64,000 nt of DNA from Ischnura elegans (lineage: Eukaryota > Arthropoda > Insecta > Odonata > Coenagrionidae): contig NC_060258.1 in the NCBI RefSeq assembly GCF_921293095.1, forward strand, positions 1,736,001-1,800,000, written 5' to 3'. The translations under genes and the position numbers were made by a program. Positions 22,603 through 32,856 of this stretch are shown here, piece after piece; the first letter of the stretch is position 1; each line of letters opens with the position of its first letter. The notes under the pieces were generated by a model. That model saw only the letters and a program-made list of their open reading frames with translations. It did no database searches and was not told where the DNA came from.

Positions 22603-23752
22603 TAGCGAGTATTACCGCCATTATTTTCTATGACCGCCTCCAATCTGGAGCTCATAGAACGAACTAAATTCTTGCTCACCTGAGGACGGCGTCCAATCGA
22701 TTGCCATATTTGGCGCACATGACCATCTAGCGCATCCAGATTGCGCTCATTCCCAATGTCCCATTCTCTCACCACTACACTCCAAAGGTTTTCTATGGGA
22801 TTCAAGTCTGGGGAATTAGATGGCCATGGCAAAACATGAATCCGTGGATGCTCCTCAAAAAAATTAGAAACTATATTTGCCTTATGGATTGGGCAATTGT
22901 ACTGGACGAAAGTCACTTCCTCGCCAGGCGGAACGACCGTTTCAATATACGGCAGAAGATGGTTCGTCAGGATACCCACGTACTCCTCTGCATTCAGTCT
23001 TGGAGACGTGGAAATTATAGGCCCGGGCCCTGCAGCAGTCATTGCACCCCAATAACCGTCATTGCACCCCAATAACTTTTGCTGAGCCGTCCTGAGTTAT
23101 TCCTTGTAAGGATGTGCCGCTGATCGTATCTATGAACGTAATATGTTCATGTTGTATTAATCAATTCCATCATGATTGACAAAACAAAAGAAATAAATAT
23201 TAGCAATTTCAGAAATGAAAGAAATGCTTTCATACCGTGTATTCCTTGTTCTATTCTTCCTTCCTGATTGCTGCGAAAAGTTTTTTCGTCCGCGAAAATC
23301 GTCAAGTCCCAAAAAACCTGGTCGTTTACTAAATTATTTCTGCTAAAAAACAACCTCGAATGCTTCTGCTGCTCAGTTAAGAAAGGCTTTAGGGCAGGTT
23401 TGTGGTGTTGTATGCCATGCGCAATCACCCGCCTTCTAATTGTTGCGTAGCTGCAACCAAATTGCACCTCCCTGGAACTCGCAGCTACTCCACCAACACT
23501 GAGAGGTTTACCCTCAATCAAATGGCGAATCCTGTTGCCCTCCAAATCGTTGGTGGCCCGAGGTCTGCCGCTTCTTCGCCCGTCCTTCAGGGATTCGTCG
23601 CCTTCCATAAAACGCCGTACCCAGTAATACACGGTATTCCGGGACAAATTGAGCTGGCCAGCTACTTGGGCAACTGTTTTACCGCCCACCACCATGCCAA
23701 TTATCTGTCCGCGTAAGGCTGGACTCAACCGCGTGATCCTCTGCTCTTCCAT
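22603..23752 (-). pseudogene. Tc1-like DD34E transposase, decayed
   Basis: The N-terminal helix-turn-helix region (TVAQVAGQLNLSRNTVYYWV) and a GRPR-type linker (GRRSGRPRAT) are typical of Tc1 transposases. The first catalytic Asp lies in LTIFADEKTF. The region of the second reads FVQYNCPIHKA, with Tyr where Asp is expected. The third site is NSPDLNPIENLW, with Glu. The start chosen is MEEQRITRL. Between 23235 and 23130 is a 106-bp insert with GT and AG borders that looks like an intron. A 19-bp tandem duplication near 23041-23080 and a stop also break the frame. Terminal repeats were not identified. Confidence 0.8.
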
Positions 23753-23912
23753 AGCCCAGAAGTTCAAGACTGGTTCTGAATTATCGATGAAGTTGTTTCT
23801 GAACCACGTGCTTTTCTTTAGTTCGCTGCTCCATAGTACACGGTTCTCAGGTCTTGTTCCCATGATTACCACTTCAAAACCATGGATATCTTCCATTCCC
23901 ACTCATTAGTAA

Positions 23913-23984
23913 TTCGCGGCATGGATAAGTGGTTAGAGCGTTAGTTTGCTGATCTGGAGTCTTAGGTTCGTATCCCCACCGAAG
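23913..23984 (+). other. tRNA-like sequence beside the Tc1 transposase
   Basis: It has A box ATAAGTGGTTAGAGCG and B box AGGTTCGTATCCCC, with an outer TTCG-CGG and CCACCGAA pairing possibility. A T-rich tail follows. It may be a tRNA-derived SINE or tRNA pseudogene; a working tRNA is less likely given weak arm pairing by eye. Confidence 0.45.
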
Positions 23985-23999
23985 CTAATATTTTTTCTT

Positions 24000-26446
24000 T
24001 TGAAAATTTTAATTTCAGCGTATTTACTGTCATAATATTATTCAGTAGATACTCATAATTTATAAAGGGCTTAATTTGTTTTTTTTGCAAGCTGACCCGG
24101 CGAACTTCGCACCGCCTAGCAATCAATGAAAATTTATTTGAAATAAATCAACATTCAGCCCTGATGATGAGTGCCGAGACGGTACTTGAAACGTTGGCCG
24201 TTATAAAAACATTAACCCGGTGGGAATCCCGAGAAGAGTTTACCCACATTATTCGCCGAGAAAGTGTAAAATCATATTTCACAATGAACATTTTGGTTAT
24301 AGCATTTATAAATAATGAGCGGCGGAACCGATTTGAATCATTTTTGACTTATTATAATATCGTAAGGAAAAAATTCAATAAAACTACAACAATTAGTATT
24401 GCAATTGCTTGTCAGAAAGGCATTTTCTCTATCTACATAGGGTTGACCAGGGCATGTTACGCAGAATTTCTTTCTGTGAATTTTCTAATTTTTATTTTTA
24501 ACTTATCAAAAATTTGAGTCCGCGCCCGCGAAGAAAATATTCCAACGCCCACGCAGCGTCGCGGATACAAGAGCTGCAGGCCGATCCCCTCCCCGCTCGC
24601 TTCTACCCCTCCCACGCCTCCAATACAGCAAAATTCATCCCGCGTATGCTGCTAGGAGGTCATTTATCTTTGATAATATAAATCGGAAGATGGTAGAAGG
24701 TAATAAAGAAAGCTTAGTGAGACGACTTGTCCCTTATTAGGCGCCTCGTCGGGGTTAAACAAATCGATGTTACCAACTTTTAGAGAAGTGATGAAATATT
24801 TTCATATCCGAGAACGCAGGAAAGGAGCCTATTAGGCATTTTGCGGCTAAACGGTGGCAGATACGTCATAATGCACGAAATATTTGCCCTTGTAGGGCAG
24901 TAACTCGGCAAAATGTATAGAAAATGACCATAAAATACTATATTTTTCGAATTTCGACCTTCCCCCCCCTAAATTGCATTTGAGCGAGGGTTAGGGATCC
25001 TCCTAGAGGTCTCAAAATTTTCAGGCCTTATTTTTGATCGGTCCCACAACTTTTTTTCATTGGGCCAGATGAATTTGAAAAAAATCGATTTTTCCGATCC
25101 GCCCTACTGAACGTCGCTCAGTTGCCACCAGCCAATCCCTCCCCATTTCCCCCTCACCTCCACCTACCCCTTCAACCTCCCTCCACCCTAAACTCCACAG
25201 GAGAAATCAGCAGTCCTCTCTCACTCATTGAGAATGGTGGGTCACCCCATAGAAACGTCTGAAAAACATTTTGTGAGTGTCCCTTTTTTAGTGTTTCTAT
25301 GTTATTTATTTATTTAATCTAAGTATATTTATATTCATAAAAAAGTCGTAAATCGTGTTAGTTACACTATTTATAACTCGAGAACGGCTACATATATTTG
25401 AAGGATTTTCTAGATGAATAGATTTTTTTGGATTCGTATCAACCTCGAATAGCAGAATTAACATTTAAAAATAATATCAGTTCATGGAAGAAATTAATAT
25501 GGATGCTAGTGGACATTTTTAGGAATTGGCAACACTTCAACAGCTCAAGTTCAAGTCCGTCATTCTACTTACTACATGATCTGTTTTGTTTTTACCAATT
25601 TAATGACTGAGCCTCATAAAAATTTTTCACTATCGGTAAAGGCCGTGTTCTTGTCGACGAATCGAGCGGATTTATTTCATATCCTCGGCATTTTTGCAAT
25701 TTCGTTTGATCGAAAGACAAACTCCTCAACAAAGTGCTCTTGAACATGACTGATGAACACAATAATCACAAGTTTTAGAGCGAGCGAGCAATTTTGGCGG
25801 GTCAGGACGAAGATGTGGATTACTTCTTCAAAACTTCGAAATTTGCAAATAATTGGTAATCTGCATTTACTCAAATCTATTGACTGTGTCAACAACTATC
25901 CATCTGCATTTTTAAACTTCTTAGATGTGACTACTGGCTTACCACCGCACAATATACAGCTGAAGGTTGACTCGGTGGTCATGAACCTTTGAAACCTAAA
26001 ATATGCGATGGAACATGTAAGGTGATAAAAAACCGATAATCATTGTGATTCACGCGGTTATATTCAAAGGAAAATTCAAAGATGAGGATATTCTCATTCC
26101 AAGGATTCCCATGATCCCATTTGATATGCCCTATGAGTTCAAATAAATTCATATTTCGGCCTCGTGTTTCATTCGCGATGATGATTAGCTAATTACTATG
26201 TCAACCGTTGAGTGTTTGTAGTCTGAACTAAGGAAATCCATGTTTTTCTCATGAACAATTATATGTGTCATGTTCAGTGTTGGTAAACTATCCGCTTCAT
26301 TTGTTCGTGCGTCTAATAACAAAGCAAAAACTGTTGTATATCAGAAGGTGCTATTGCAGAATAAACACAAATGTGTAGTGTACACTCGGGTTCGTTTACA
26401 TACGGGGCACGTTTACGGAGTGCACTTTTACCAAACCGAGTTATAA
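24000..26446. other. No gene recognised; one ribozyme-like motif
   Basis: A long AT-rich stretch without a convincing coding frame. A hammerhead-like core lies at 24161-24192 (listed separately). Short C-rich patches near 24540-24620 and 25130-25200 are unremarkable. Confidence 0.4.
24161..24192 (+). other. Possible hammerhead ribozyme core
   Basis: CTGATGA is followed by an eight-pair stem (GAGTGCCG with CGGTACTT, including two G-T pairs, loop AGA) and then GAAAC. This matches the core order of hammerhead ribozymes, which are known in Penelope-like elements and retrozymes. One extra T sits before the stem, and stems I and III are not obvious. It may be a decayed copy or chance. Confidence 0.3.
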
Positions 26447-26655
26447 ATGGCTCGCCACAATTTGGACCATTAGAAACCTTTGGAGTGTAGTGGTGAGAGA
26501 ATGGGACATTGGGAATGAGCGCAATCTGGATGCGCTAGATGGTCATGTGCGCCAAATATGGCAATCGATTGGACGCCGTCCTAAGGTGTGCGAGAATTTA
26601 GTTCGTTCAATGAGCTCCAGACTGGAGGCGGTCATAGAAAATAATGGCGGTCGGA
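26447..26655 (+). pseudogene. Tc1-like transposase C-terminal fragment
   Basis: It matches the C-terminus of the transposase at 22603-23752 but lies on the opposite strand. It includes VREWDIGNERNLDALDG and SMSSRLEAVIENNGG with only a few differences. The preceding text (ATTAGAAACCTTTGGAG) covers the ENLW region with a change. It ends exactly where the satellite unit starts. Confidence 0.75.
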
Positions 26656-28615
26656 TTTTGGTCAAAATACTTTTAAACCGTTCGGAATATCCTAATTATT
26701 ATTAAAGTAGAGATTCTGTTTGATTAAATTTCAAGTTTCGAAAATATTTTATGATTTTTGTTCGCAATACACCCAGGACACACATTGAAAAAGATCCATC
26801 TTAAGTAATGTAAATATTTCTCGTTGGATTTTAATCAGAATACTTTGAAAACGTTTGCAATATCCTAATAATTATTCTAGTAGGGTTTCAGTGCGATTAA
26901 TTTTCAATTTTCGAAAATATTTTATGATTTTTGTTTGCCATACACCCAGGACACCCATTCAAAAAAAACCATCTTGAGTTTAAAAAGTATTTATCGTCGG
27001 ATTTTGGTCAAAATACTTTTAAAACGTTTGCAATATTACAATAATTATTTAAGTTGAGTTAAGTTGTGATTAAGGTTCAAGTTTCGAAAATATTTCATGA
27101 TTTGTGGTGGCCATGCACCCAGGACACATTCAAAAGGAACCATCTTGAGATAAAGAAGTATTCTCTCCTCGGTTTTCGATAAGAAAACTTTTAAAACATT
27201 TGCAGTATCCTAGTTATTATGTAAGAGGAGTTTCAATGTGATTAAATTTCAAGTTTCGAAAATATTTCATGATTTGTGTTTGCCATACACCCAGGACACA
27301 CATTCAAAAAGAACCATCTTGCTAAAAAAAGGTATCTCTCGTTGGATTTTGATCAGAATGCTTTCAAAACGTACGAAATATCCTAATAATTATTTAAGTA
27401 GAGTTTCATTGTGAATGATTTTCAAGTTTCAAGAAAATATTTCATGATTTGTGGTTGTCATGCACCCAAGAAAGAATTCAAAATCAGCCAACCGGTGTTA
27501 AATATTATTTCTCATCGGATTTAGGTCAGATTACTTTTAAAACGTTTGAAATGACTCAGTAGAGTGTTATTGTGACAGAATTTCAACTTCCGGAGATATC
27601 GTAGGATTTTTGGTTGCATTCCACCCAGGAAACACCTTTCAAAATCAGAAAGATTTTGTTCGTATGCGTGATTAAATGCTCTTTAAGAATTGAAAATAGT
27701 TATGTAGATTTTCTGTGCGACTGATTTACAACTTTTAAAAATATTGTAGTAAATGTTGATGGCGTACACCTAGAAGAACTTTCAACGGGAACATTCTACC
27801 TTAGGAACTGTCTTATCAGGCGATTTCGACCAGAAAGTTTTGTAAAGAACGCGTCGAGAGTATATTCGAATAACCCTAACCACTTCTTTCTCGAGAAATG
27901 ATTGTTTTGCGTATTAAATTCTTATTATCATCACCTGCAGTTATGGAAAGTCACCACAGGGGTTCCGCGTTTGAAAAGACCACGTTAATTATCAGACGTT
28001 TTGAACGGGGGGGCGGTAGACTAGTGGTTAGCGTGTTGGATTCCCACGCGGGGGTCCCGGGTTCGATTCCCGGCCGCGGCCGTCGGAAAAAATGCGAAAA
28101 ATTAGGGCGTTAAGATTGGGTTCGTTAGAGTCAGGTCGATTAGAACGTATGTCGGTAAGGTAGTCTCAGGTGCCTCCAGTGTTCAGTGCCGGGTGCGAAC
28201 CCTGGTCCCTGATTTGACACCTTTTCCCCTCGGGGACCCGGGTTCTCATCCCGGCCACTATTTCATAAGTAATGCAATTTTGTTGCATTTTTTTACGCAG
28301 GCTCTCGGTGGCAAAGAACGTACGTATCGATGAGCGACGATGTTGCCACCACACGGCATTCGAGGGAGTTACAAAGATCGCGGAAGTGACAAGTGAGAGT
28401 GATTTTACGGGAATTTTCCTTTTCCTTTCCCTACGGCGCTTGATATTCGTAGGTCTCATTCATAGCGTGATCGTACTGGTACCGCAGTCCCACCCAGTTG
28501 TAGCATCCTCTTTTTTCGTGATCCTTAATTCAGTCCTTGCAGGTCCGACTCTGGACTTTGATATTTACAATAAATACTTAATCAACCATCTTGAGTTAAA
28601 AAAGTATTTCTCGTC
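26655..28615. repeat. 1.96-kb composite repeat, copy 1
   Basis: The first ~1.1 kb consists of about six monomers of near 173 bp, recognised by CACCCAGGACA at about 26770, 26946, 27117 and 27290, and degenerate copies near 27465 and 27611. A unique segment, a tRNA-like module (28011-28082) and a fold-back-like segment follow. It continues beyond 28320 with about 270 bp absent from copy 2. Confidence 0.75.
28011..28082 (+). other. tRNA-Gly-like sequence, copy 1
   Basis: It contains GACTAGTGGTTAGCG (A box) and GGGTTCGATTCCCGG (B box, perfect T arm). The 3' half, CCACGCGGGGGTCCCGGG, resembles eukaryotic tRNA-Gly. Ends GGGCGG and CCGCGGCC allow partial acceptor pairing, but the anticodon stem pairs poorly, so it is probably a tRNA-derived pseudogene or SINE head. 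Confidence 0.5.
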
Positions 28616-29966
28616 GGATTTTGGTCAAAATACTTTTAAACCGTTCGGAATATCCTAATAATTATTAAAATAGAGTTTATGTGTGATTAAATTTCAAGTT
28701 TCGAAAATATTTCATGATTTTTGTTCGCAATACACCCAGGACACACATTGAAAAAGATCCATCTTAAGTAATGTAAATATTTCTCGTCGGATTTTAATCA
28801 GAATACTTTGAAAACGTTTGCAATATCCTAATTATTATTCAAGTAGGGTTTCAGTGCGATTAATTTCCAATTTTCGAAAATATTTTATGATTTTTGTTTT
28901 CCATACACCCAGGACACCAATTCAAAAAGAACCATCTTGAGTTTAAAAAGTATTTATCGTCGGGTTTTGGTCAGAATTTTTTTAAAACGTTTGAAATATT
29001 ACAATAATTATTAAGGTTGAGTTTAAGTGTGATTCAGGTTCAAGTTTCGAAAATATTTCATGATTTGTGGTTGTCATACACCCAGGACACACATTCAAAA
29101 GGAACCATCTTGAGATAAAGAAGTATTCTCTCCTCGGTTTTCGATCAGAATACTTTTAAAACATTTGCAGTATCCTAGTTATTATGTAAGAGGAGTTTCA
29201 ATGTGATTAAATTTCAAGTTTCGAAAATATTTCATGATTTGTGTTTGCCCAGGACACACATTCAAAAAGAACCATCTTGCTAAAAAAAGGTATCTCTCGT
29301 TGGATTTTGATCAGAATGCTTTCAAAACGTACGAAATATCCTAATAATTATTTAAGTAGAGTTTCATTGTGAATGAGTTTCAAGTTTCAAGAAAATATTT
29401 CATGATTGGTGGTTGTCATGCACACAAGAAAGAATTCAAAATCAGCCAACCGGTGTTAAATATTATTTCTCATCGGATTTTGGTCAGATTACTTTTAAAA
29501 CGTTTGAAATGACTCAGTAGAGTGTTATTGTGACAGAATTTCAACTTCGGGAGATATCGTAGGATTTTTGGTTGCGTTCCACCCAGGAAAGACCTTTCAA
29601 AATCAGAAAGATTTTGTTCGTATGCGTGATTAAATGTTCTTTAAGAATTGAAAATAGTTATGTAGATTTTCTGTGCGACTGATTTACAACTTTTAAAAAT
29701 ATTGTAGTAAATGTTGATGGCGTACACCTAGAAAAAATTTCAACGGGAACATTCTACCTTAGGATCTGTCTTATCAGGTGATTTCGACCTGAAAGTTTTG
29801 TAAAGAACGCGTCGAGAGTATATTCGAATAACCCTAACCACTTCTTTCTCGATAAATGATTGTTTTGCGTATTAAGTTCTTATTATCATCACCTACAGTT
29901 ATGGAAAGTCACCACAGGGGTTCCGCGTTTGAAAAGACCACGTTAATTATCAGACGTTTTGAACGG

Positions 29967-30038
29967 GGGGCGGTAGACTAGTGGTTAGCGTGTTGGATTC
30001 CCACGCGGGGGTCCCGGGTTCGATTCCCGGCCGCGGCC
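29967..30038 (+). other. tRNA-Gly-like sequence, copy 2
   Basis: Essentially identical to 28011-28082, with the same perfect T arm and weak anticodon stem. Its conservation against more diverged flanks is slight, so selection cannot be argued from two copies. Confidence 0.5.
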
Positions 30039-30122
30039 GTCGGAAAAAATGCGAAAAATTAGGGCGTTAAGATTGGGTTCGTTAGAGTCAGGCGATCAGA
30101 ACGTATGTCGGTTAGGTAGTCT

Positions 30123-30230
30123 CAGGTGCCTCCAGTGTTCAGTGGCCGGGTGCGAACCCGGGTCCCTGAGTTGACACCTTTTCCGGGGACCCGGGTTCTC
30201 ATCCCAGCCACTGAACACTGGAGGCACCTG
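30123..30230. repeat. Fold-back element with 24-bp perfect arms
   Basis: The arms at 30123-30146 and 30207-30230 are perfect inverted repeats (outer tip CAGGTGCCTCCAGTG). Inside, both arms continue with B-box-like text facing each other (GGGTGCGAACCCGGG and CCCGGGTTCTCATCCC). Copy 1 keeps the left arm and the inner facing text (28152-28262) but lacks the outer part of the right arm. Confidence 0.65.
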
Positions 30231-30291
30231 GAGGAGGCTGGAGGCATTTTGTTGCATTTTTTTACGCAGGCTCTCGGTGGCAAAGAACGTA

Positions 30292-31043
30292 CAGTCACTT
30301 TCAAAAGTTTTAGGACAAAGTTTGTGGCGCCACTTCTGCTTCTCAAGAAAATTTAGTTTCCCTTACTCCATTTGTTTTCCTTGCTCACGCACTGCAAATA
30401 TTTTGCTTCCATGTGAAGATATATGAACAAAGAGGGAGAAGTTACTTGCTAAATTTATCGTTTTCTTTCGATCTTTGATGGATTTAAAGATTAATTTCGT
30501 GTGCATACTGTGTGTTCTTGCTACGGTTTTCACTGCTGGTCCGATATTATGCATCATAAAGACCTCAACGTCAGACGTCGTGGTGGCGTAGTGGAGTTAA
30601 TGCGACGTCGTCATAGTAAAGGTTGTTGGATCGATTCCCCTGCTCGGAATTAAGATCTCAACATTTTTTTCCTTGGTAACTCCTTTTGTATTAAATAATG
30701 GATTTCAAATAATTTAAACTCGCTCTAACCGTTTTATACTTTTTTAAATGGTAAATGGTAATATACCTACAAGATAAGAATTGGGCAAGGGTTGACGTAT
30801 CATTTTAATGGATTGCTAGAACACATTTTGAACGTTAGGGATTTGCAAAAGGGGTAACCGTAACCCGACGGTAAGGGGCGCATTCAAACCCAGCGTTGGT
30901 ATTAACTTAATGATTTTAGATTGGCGATGAAGTTTCATACATAGCAGTTGATTATTGCATTTGATTAATTGGTTTAGAAAGCTGTTGATTATTATGATTT
31001 TCTGCAATGAGCACCATGCTTCATCACACGTCTCTTGAGACGG
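30292..31043 (+). repeat. Repeat R copy 2, inserted at TA, ends at the 5S gene
   Basis: It starts after TA at 30290-30291. The empty site GCAAAGAACGTACGTATCG is present at 28312 in composite copy 1. R runs without a visible right terminal repeat to 31043, where the 5S rRNA start follows directly. It includes a tRNA-like module at 30582-30648 with a cleaner A box (TGGCGTAGTGGAGTTAATG). Confidence 0.65.
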
Positions 31044-31055
31044 GCCAACGGCCAT
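31044..31055 (+). pseudogene. 5S rRNA gene 1, first 12 bp
   Basis: GCCAACGGCCAT is the start of arthropod 5S rRNA. LINE B follows. With the pieces at 35927-35943 and 42419-42515 it makes one 5S gene of about 118-120 bp after removing target duplications. Confidence 0.8.
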
Positions 31056-31138
31056 CCCTCGAGAGCGGACGTGTTTTGGCTGCACTCCCGGGAAGCCCGA
31101 ACACCTGAACTCTCCCGGCCGATAAGGCCGCTCCGACC

Positions 31139-31165
31139 GCCGATCTCGGTTCGCCGGCGATCGGC
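31139..31165 (+). other. 5' UTR GGCGATCG-type hairpin of LINE B
   Basis: GCCGATC pairs with GATCGGC across 13 bp that contain CGCCGGC. It lies about 85 bp from the LINE 5' end, in the place of similar hairpins in A, C and D. Confidence 0.5.
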
Positions 31166-31438
31166 ACTTGTTTTTTTCCGAACGTGTTTTGACGAACTCT
31201 TCAACATGTGATTTTGGCGTTGTGTTTTTGTGTCGAGGTGCTGACGGACGTTTCGTGTGACTGTTTTTTCCTTTTTTGTGCTATTTCCACAAGAAGTGTG
31301 TTTCTTTTTTCACGTGCTCGGTGAGTGGCAGAGGGTGCCACTATTCCTGCCTGCGCGCAGTCTGCGCCGGGCAGGGCTACTGACCGCACATGTGTTTTCT
31401 ACAAGTGTTTCTGCCCCCCCCAAAGTTCCATACGCACC

Positions 31439-32831
31439 ATGGAGGTGCAAAGAGTCAACACCCTTGTCATCGCTACCGATGACAAGAGTCGCTTTCCAAC
31501 GCCGCTAGAGGTCCACCTCTTCGTGAGGAGTACATTGGGCCTCGCGGCTGAAGAAGTCGTCGGCGTACAAATCGCCTTTAATCGAAGGATTATTTACTTG
31601 AAGTTGAAGGATGACGCAACCCTCAAAAGAATTCTGGAGAAGAGAACCAGGACGCTGCCCTTCCCTACGAACGCGGCGCGCGTCATGGACGCCACAATTG
31701 ACTCGGCGGAGGAGGCACCGGTCCTAGTGAAGGTAATGTGCCTCCCGCTTGAAATGCCTATCTCGGCGGTTATCGAGGAATTAAAGAGATTTGGTGACGT
31801 AAAGGCCTGCTGGGAGGGAGTATGGCGGGGAAAGGATGTCCTTTCGGGCACAAAAACAGGCACATTTTTCGCTAAGGTCGCTGTAAAGACGAACATCCCG
31901 TCTTACTTAGGCATCCGTGGGCACCGGGCCCTCGTATTATACGAAGGACAAAAGAAGACGTGCGCCCGGTGCCACGAAGAAGGTCATCTCCGGCGCAATT
32001 GCCCGCGAAATGACATCGGCCGCCGTTTTGCGGACGTCGCGGGAGCCGCAACTGCCGCCCCTGCCGAGGACGAGGAACTAGTTGCCGACATTGCCGGCCA
32101 GCTGGCCCTCATGGAGGATGACCCGGCTGTTTCCGGTGCCCTGCCCTCCAAACGACCCCCTTCCCCCTCTGCTATTGTCCCCGAGAGTGCCGCTGATTTT
32201 GCTAAGAAACAAAAGACGCACGACGGCACTGGCGACGGGACCTATTCGGCACCAGCCGGAAAGTTCCCCCCCCCTCCCCCAACGCGTGAAGGCCCCGGCC
32301 AGGGAAGAAAGGCAGCACATTGTGGCTTCCGTGACCGTGGTCCCCCCCCCCGAAGAATCCGCCTCGGACGACGAGGCAGTGGAAATTTCCGCTGCCACGG
32401 CCGTAGACGACACTGACTACGCCATCAAGGACAGCCCTTCTCAAATGGCAAGTGAACCAATTGAAATAAGCCTGGTTTCTTCCCCAACCTCGTCCGTGGC
32501 TTCCCTTTCCCCCCACCCCTCCCTCTCAGACCTCTCCCACATCAGCGAGAGTGCCCCCATCCCTTCCCCCACCCCCACCACCCAGGATGGGACGACGGTG
32601 GCCGACGAGACCGCCCCTTCCACTTCCAAGGCGGCCGACCCTCCCAGCGGGGGGGTAAGTGGCAGCGAGGCGGAGACGACGCCTGAACACAGCGGGAGTG
32701 ACGAGCCGACAAGCGACGCAGCGGAGACTTCCTCACGCCGCAGCCGCTCGCGATCGGGGTCCGCAAAAAGAAGATCGCGGCGAAAGAAAATGACGATCGC
32801 GCTCCGCAGCATGCCTGTTGACAGTTCGTAA
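31439..32831 (+). pseudogene. LINE B ORF1, RNA-binding protein, frameshifted once
   Basis: The start MEVQRVNTLVIATDD matches LINE D (MEINRTNTIVITTEE). Residues about 1-190 align with D. A CCHC knuckle, CARCHEEGHLRRNC, lies near residues 175-190. The C-terminal half is rich in P, S, T and E and probably disordered, ending in an R/S/K-rich tail. The frame changes once, in a C-run near 32270, after which the second frame continues to 32831. Otherwise the protein would be about 460 residues. Confidence 0.8.
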
Positions 32832-32856
32832 GTGTACTTGCCCACTGGCTTCCACA

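Larger units (their letters stand above)
28616..30290. repeat. 1.96-kb composite repeat, copy 2
   Basis: It follows copy 1 in the same order at an offset of about 1965 bp: satellite monomers, unique segment, tRNA-like module (29967-30038), fold-back (30123-30230). It stops at 30290, where repeat R is inserted at a TA. Copy 1 shows the uninterrupted site. Confidence 0.75.

Noticed and set aside
28011-28082. A functional tRNA-Gly gene
   Set aside because: The T arm is perfect, but the anticodon stem does not pair well and the sequence lies in a duplicated satellite unit.
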